Position numbers and translations under genes: made by a program. The notes beneath the pieces were generated by a model, which worked only from the letters and a program-made list of their open reading frames with translations, was not told the origin of the DNA and did not search any database. Of a stretch of 34,130 nt of DNA, positions 32,336 through 34,130 are shown in pieces (within the stretch, counting starts at the first letter, position 1; the number at the start of each line of letters is the position of its first letter). The DNA comes from an uncultured bacterium. Lineage in GTDB: Bacteria; Cyanobacteriota; Vampirovibrionia; Gastranaerophilales; Gastranaerophilaceae. The stretch is taken from the NCBI GenBank assembly GCA_900553895.1, contig USFB01000022.1, forward strand, positions 1 to 34,130, in the 5' to 3' direction.

Positions 32336-33091
32336 TTATTTATCACAATTAGTTGCATATTTAACGAGCGCATCATAAATTTCAGGCGCAATTTTGCCTT
32401 CCCTCACTTCCCTGTATAGAATCAAAAGCGACTCAAGTCGGCTCAATCTACGACGATAAACCCTAGCTTCTCTTAATGCACTGTATTTATCGGATATAGA
32501 AACGATTTGTACTGCAATATCAGATGTAATAGTTGTTTCAATTGCAGGATAGCCGGAATGTTGCAAATTTTGGTGATGGTATCTTATTAGTTCCAACGTT
32601 TTTGGAGAAAGATTTTGTGTTTTCAACAACTCATATCCCAAAGTCGAGTGGATATTCATAATCTCGCGTTCTTTAACATTTAGCTTTGCAGGTTTATTTA
32701 AAATCTTTGACGGGATAAGAACTTTACCCAAATCATGCAACATAGATGCTTCCTTAATTATAGATTTATCTAAATCTCTTTTTAAGTCCTCTGATAGCAT
32801 GGAAAAAACACCTTCAGCAATGTTGCAGGTTTCATTCATATGCCCGCCGGTTAATTCTTTTAACGTTTTTGTATGAATTTCCGGTTTAATTTTATATTGT
32901 TTTAAAAGAGCCTCAATTGAAGGATTAAGCGACATCATACGTTTAACTGCATATTTTTGAATATGCTCACCTGTATTCAAAAAAGTTTTTCCACCTTCAT
33001 CCGCATAAACAAAATAGCTGTTGCGATTAATTTGCACAGCACCTTTTAAACTTACTCTCTTTTCTTTCTTTGGGGTTCTTCTTAATAGCAT
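32336..33091 (-). CDS. HD-GYP domain protein (probable c-di-GMP phosphodiesterase)
   Basis: 251 residues with an N-terminal ~85-residue segment of no known type and a C-terminal HD-GYP domain. Visible motifs are HDLGKVLIP, the IHSTLGYELL His, HHQNLQHSGYP and VSISDKYSALREAR. The metal ligands and GYP are kept, but the usual HHE..DG.GYP is changed to HHQ..QH.GYP, so activity or specificity may differ. With yajQ in the same window it hints at c-di-GMP signalling. The ATG has no clear Shine-Dalgarno; a promoter lies about 30 nt upstream. Confidence 0.85.
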   Translation of the reverse strand: MLLRRTPKKEKRVSLKGAVQINRNSYFVYADEGGKTFLNTGEHIQKYAVKRMMSLNPSIEALLKQYKIKPEIHTKTLKELTGGHMNETCNIAEGVFSMLSEDLKRDLDKSIIKEASMLHDLGKVLIPSKILNKPAKLNVKEREIMNIHSTLGYELLKTQNLSPKTLELIRYHHQNLQHSGYPAIETTITSDIAVQIVSISDKYSALREARVYRRRLSRLESLLILYREVREGKIAPEIYDALVKYATNCDK

Positions 33092-33120
33092 TGTTCTAGT
33101 TCGGATTGTAACTTAACATA

Positions 33121-33149
33121 AGTTTACAATAAATTGAATAATTTTTCAA
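33121..33149 (-). promoter_or_regulatory. Promoter of the HD-GYP gene
   Basis: On the minus strand, TTGAAA, a 17-nt spacer, TAAACT. The predicted leader is about 23 nt. Confidence 0.5.
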
Positions 33150-33266
33150 GAGAAATGTTTTTGTGTGTAAGAGCAAAATAGAAATTTCCTCTTTTAAAAA
33201 ATAAAGAGTTAGTTTTTCTCCACAGATGAAGTGAATTTTCTTTGTTAATATCTTTTTGTTATATAA

Positions 33267-33290
33267 AAAAAGCACCTTTGGGTGCTTTTT
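33267..33290. terminator. Terminator hairpin beside the tRNA-His remnant
   Basis: AAAAAGCACC/GGTGCTTTTT with a 4-nt loop. It has the same stem (AGCACC/GGTGCT) and the same position relative to the tRNA 3' end as the terminator of the intact tRNA-His at 34032-34052, so it was copied along with it. Confidence 0.7.
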
Positions 33291-33362
33291 AAAAATGGGG
33301 CGGATAGTGGGTTTCTGCTCGAACTTTTTAATAAAACTTTACATCCGATTTTAACCTCTGGT
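33290..33362 (-). pseudogene. Decayed copy of the tRNA-His 3' part
   Basis: A 22-nt stretch (33290-33311), ending in the acceptor arm TATCCGC, discriminator C and CCA on the minus strand, is identical to the intact tRNA-His end at 34058-34079. Beyond it the match fades: TTCGA of the T loop is kept but followed by an insertion (GCAGAAA), and GGTTAA...TCGGAT echoes the D-arm/anticodon region. It cannot fold as a tRNA. Together with the intact gene it brackets element copy B and the 76-residue gene. Confidence 0.72.
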
Positions 33363-33408
33363 AGAATTCTTCCGTTATATTTTGAAATAGAAAATTATAT
33401 AAGTGGGG

Positions 33409-33437
33409 TTGAAAAATAAAAATAGATAATTTATAAT
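33409..33437 (+). promoter_or_regulatory. Promoter of antisense RNA, element copy B
   Basis: TTGAAA, a 17-nt spacer, TATAAT, identical in boxes and spacing to copy A. Confidence 0.8.
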
Positions 33438-33442
33438 AAAAA

Positions 33443-33525
33443 CACAGGGTGGTAGTTTCTCAAGCTACCGGATGCCTTGTAGGAAGTCTAACGGTTCTTA
33501 TCTTTTATGATGAGAGCCGTTTTTT
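33443..33525 (+). ncRNA. Antisense RNA (candidate antitoxin), copy B
   Basis: A predicted ~80-nt plus-strand RNA. It starts with CACAGGGT and a GGTAG/CTACC hairpin and ends at the terminator with TTTTTT. It carries AAGTCTAAC (33484-33492), repeated directly at 33613-33621 in the leader region of the peptide mRNA. The same two base changes relative to copy A appear at both repeat sites, so each antisense RNA matches its own target best. Confidence 0.7.
33490..33525 (+). terminator. Intrinsic terminator of antisense RNA, copy B
   Basis: A 13-bp hairpin (AACGGTTCTTATC/GATGAGAGCCGTT, with G-U pairs, 6-nt loop) followed by TTTTTT. It overlaps the 3' end of the peptide gene, as in copy A. Confidence 0.85.
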
Positions 33526-33578
33526 AATACGTATAAAATCAAAAAGATTAAAAATAATGTTATATTGAAATTATCCAT
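33498..33578 (-). CDS. 26-residue hydrophobic peptide, candidate type I toxin, copy B
   Basis: The sequence runs MDNFNITLFLIF, LILYVLKNGS, HHKR. It is the same length as the copy A peptide and identical at about 15 of 26 positions, with conservative changes within the hydrophobic stretch and a free, charged tail. AAGGGGG lies 6 nt before the ATG and is part of the CCCC/GGGG stem. Many differences from copy A fall in third positions or exchange one hydrophobic residue for another, as expected of a translated frame. Function is inferred from architecture only. Confidence 0.72.
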   Translation of the reverse strand: MDNFNITLFLIFLILYVLKNGSHHKR

Positions 33579-33690
33579 ATCGACCCCCTTTCTAGTCGGG
33601 GAACTAACCCGAAAGTCTAACTATAATGTGTTGGTCAGTTTCCATAGAAAAGGCATCTTTTACCCTGTGCTAAATTATTCAAAGTTCAAA

Positions 33691-33719
33691 TTGATTTCTT
33701 AGTAAAAATAATTATACAA
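33691..33719 (+). promoter_or_regulatory. Promoter of the 76-residue gene, probably leaderless
   Basis: TTGATT, a 17-nt spacer, TATACA, ending 5 nt before the ATG at 33725. Confidence 0.55.
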
Positions 33720-33724
33720 TAAAT

Positions 33725-33955
33725 ATGTTAATAAAAAGATGTGAAATTGATGGAATTACTATTGATATTAAAGTAGAGGATGGAACATCAACCAAAGAAG
33801 AACAAACTTTAGCTCTTATAAACTTATTAAAATTTTTAATAGAAGGTCATATTGATAGTTTAGTAAAAAACAATGCTTCAAAAGAAGAAGTAAAAAATTA
33901 TAAAGAATTGCTAGAACTAATCAATAATTATCTTGAATATAAACAACAACTTTAA
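33725..33955 (+). CDS. Small protein of unknown function
   Basis: A 76-residue protein with a short beta-rich start (MLIKRCEIDGITIDIKVEDG) and an acidic helical remainder that may form a coiled coil (KEEVKNYKELLELINNYLEY). No signal peptide, and I do not recognise it. There is no Shine-Dalgarno, but a consensus-like promoter lies immediately upstream, suggesting a leaderless mRNA. It sits with element copy B in the ~750-bp segment between the tRNA-His end and its decayed copy, so it may be cargo of that segment. Confidence 0.6.
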   Translation: MLIKRCEIDGITIDIKVEDGTSTKEEQTLALINLLKFLIEGHIDSLVKNNASKEEVKNYKELLELINNYLEYKQQL

Positions 33956-34031
33956 AGAGTTCGAAATCCATTATGGGATAGTATGTTTTTAAAATTTCGT
34001 TCGAACCCTGAAAACCCTCATCATTCCCAAT

Positions 34032-34052
34032 AAAAAAGCACCCGAAGGTGCT
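34032..34052 (-). terminator. Terminator of tRNA-His
   Basis: On the minus strand, AGCACC-TTCG-GGTGCT followed by TTTTT, 12 nt after the tRNA CCA end. Confidence 0.8.
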
Positions 34053-34063
34053 AATTCTAAAAA

Positions 34064-34130
34064 TGGGGCGGATAGTGGGATTCGAACCCACGCATATCGG
34101 AACCACAATCCGAGGTCTTAACCACTTGAC
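34064..34130 (-). tRNA. tRNA-His (GTG), 5' end beyond the window
   Basis: Read on the minus strand: part of the D arm (AGTGGTTAAGACC), the anticodon arm TCGGA-TTGTGGT-TCCGA with anticodon GTG, the T arm GTGGG-TTCGAAT-CCCAC, the acceptor 3' strand TATCCGC, discriminator C73 (expected for tRNA-His) and an encoded CCA. The acceptor 5' strand and the start of the D arm are cut off by the window edge. Confidence 0.93.

Larger units (their letters stand above)
33443..33669 (-). ncRNA. Structured mRNA of a type I toxin-antitoxin-like element, copy B
   Basis: Ends pair as CACAGGGT (33443-33450) with ACCCTGTG (33662-33669), and GATGCCTT (33471-33478) with AAGGCATC (33650-33657). The local stem around the ribosome-binding site reads CCCC/GGGG. 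Layout, order of helices and spacing match copy A. A TATAAT box for this strand lies at 33711-33716, but its -35 is weak and it is further upstream than in copy A. Transcript ends are predicted. Confidence 0.72.

Noticed and set aside
33956..34031. A further tRNA fragment (TTCGAACCC-like strings near 33960 and 34000)
   Set aside because: T-loop-like strings occur, but no acceptor, anticodon or D arm can be assembled.
33921..34106. 61-codon minus-strand frame next to tRNA-His
   Set aside because: It runs into the tRNA-His gene and its terminator and overlaps the end of the 76-aa gene; no ribosome-binding site or recognisable protein.

Overview
The window is low-GC bacterial chromosome. I infer a non-photosynthetic relative of Cyanobacteria (Gastranaerophilales/'Melainabacteria'-like). 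The ribosomal protein L34 starts MRRTLEGTKIKR...GFRARM...KGRH, a cyanobacteria/plastid-like form, and a lysA-cdaA gene pair is present, an arrangement I know from Cyanobacteria. Strong A/T codon bias and gut-type genes (GH38 alpha-mannosidase, FeoAB, FabI) also fit. This placement is inference, with no database search.

Layout. 1-2490: rpmH, a lipoprotein parvulin foldase, a small secreted Gly/Pro-rich protein and a run of hairpins. 2491-6483 (minus): three genes of a type III/flagellar export apparatus (FlhA/SctV, FliH/SctL-like, and a protein with a FliG-N-like domain). 6664-9532 (plus): yajQ, mgtE and a radical SAM protein. 9537-13750 (minus): tight operon lysA-cdaA-yitT family-nadD-yqeK, joining lysine/peptidoglycan precursor, c-di-AMP and NAD functions. 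13935-15834 (plus): two tandem paralogous lytic-transglycosylase-like proteins with EF-hand or EF-hand-like loops and no signal peptide. 15944-22255 (minus): GH38 alpha-mannosidase, a FeoA-FeoB fusion and a Zn/Cd-type P1B ATPase. 22352-25462: a secreted protein, a small helical protein, and pnp. 26048-28886 (minus): ylxR-infB. 28887-34130: fabI, a cysteine-less thioredoxin-like secreted protein, queD, a uridine-kinase-like P-loop kinase, an HD-GYP protein, a 76-aa ORF and the 3' part of tRNA-His.

The standout is a pair of homologous ~230-bp elements at 25623-25853 and 33443-33669. Each has: (i) on the minus strand a 26-aa hydrophobic peptide ORF (MD.FNI.L.LIF.IL.V.KNGS...) with a Shine-Dalgarno held in a local stem; (ii) on the plus strand a consensus promoter (TTGAAA-N17-TATAAT) driving a ~80-nt RNA that ends at an intrinsic terminator inside the 3' end of the peptide ORF; (iii) 9-nt direct repeats that would let this antisense RNA pair with the peptide mRNA leader; and (iv) end-to-end complementarity kept by compensatory changes between the copies. 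This is the architecture of a convergent type I toxin-antitoxin module (the Fst/par plan), with a peptide I do not recognise. Each copy also lies between an intact gene 3' end (pnp; tRNA-His) and a decayed second copy of that 3' end, suggesting how the elements arrived.

Other recurring themes are small palindromes with varied arms that share a CCTACA-like suffix, and several genes whose -10 box lies only 5-8 nt before the start codon (probable leaderless mRNAs).
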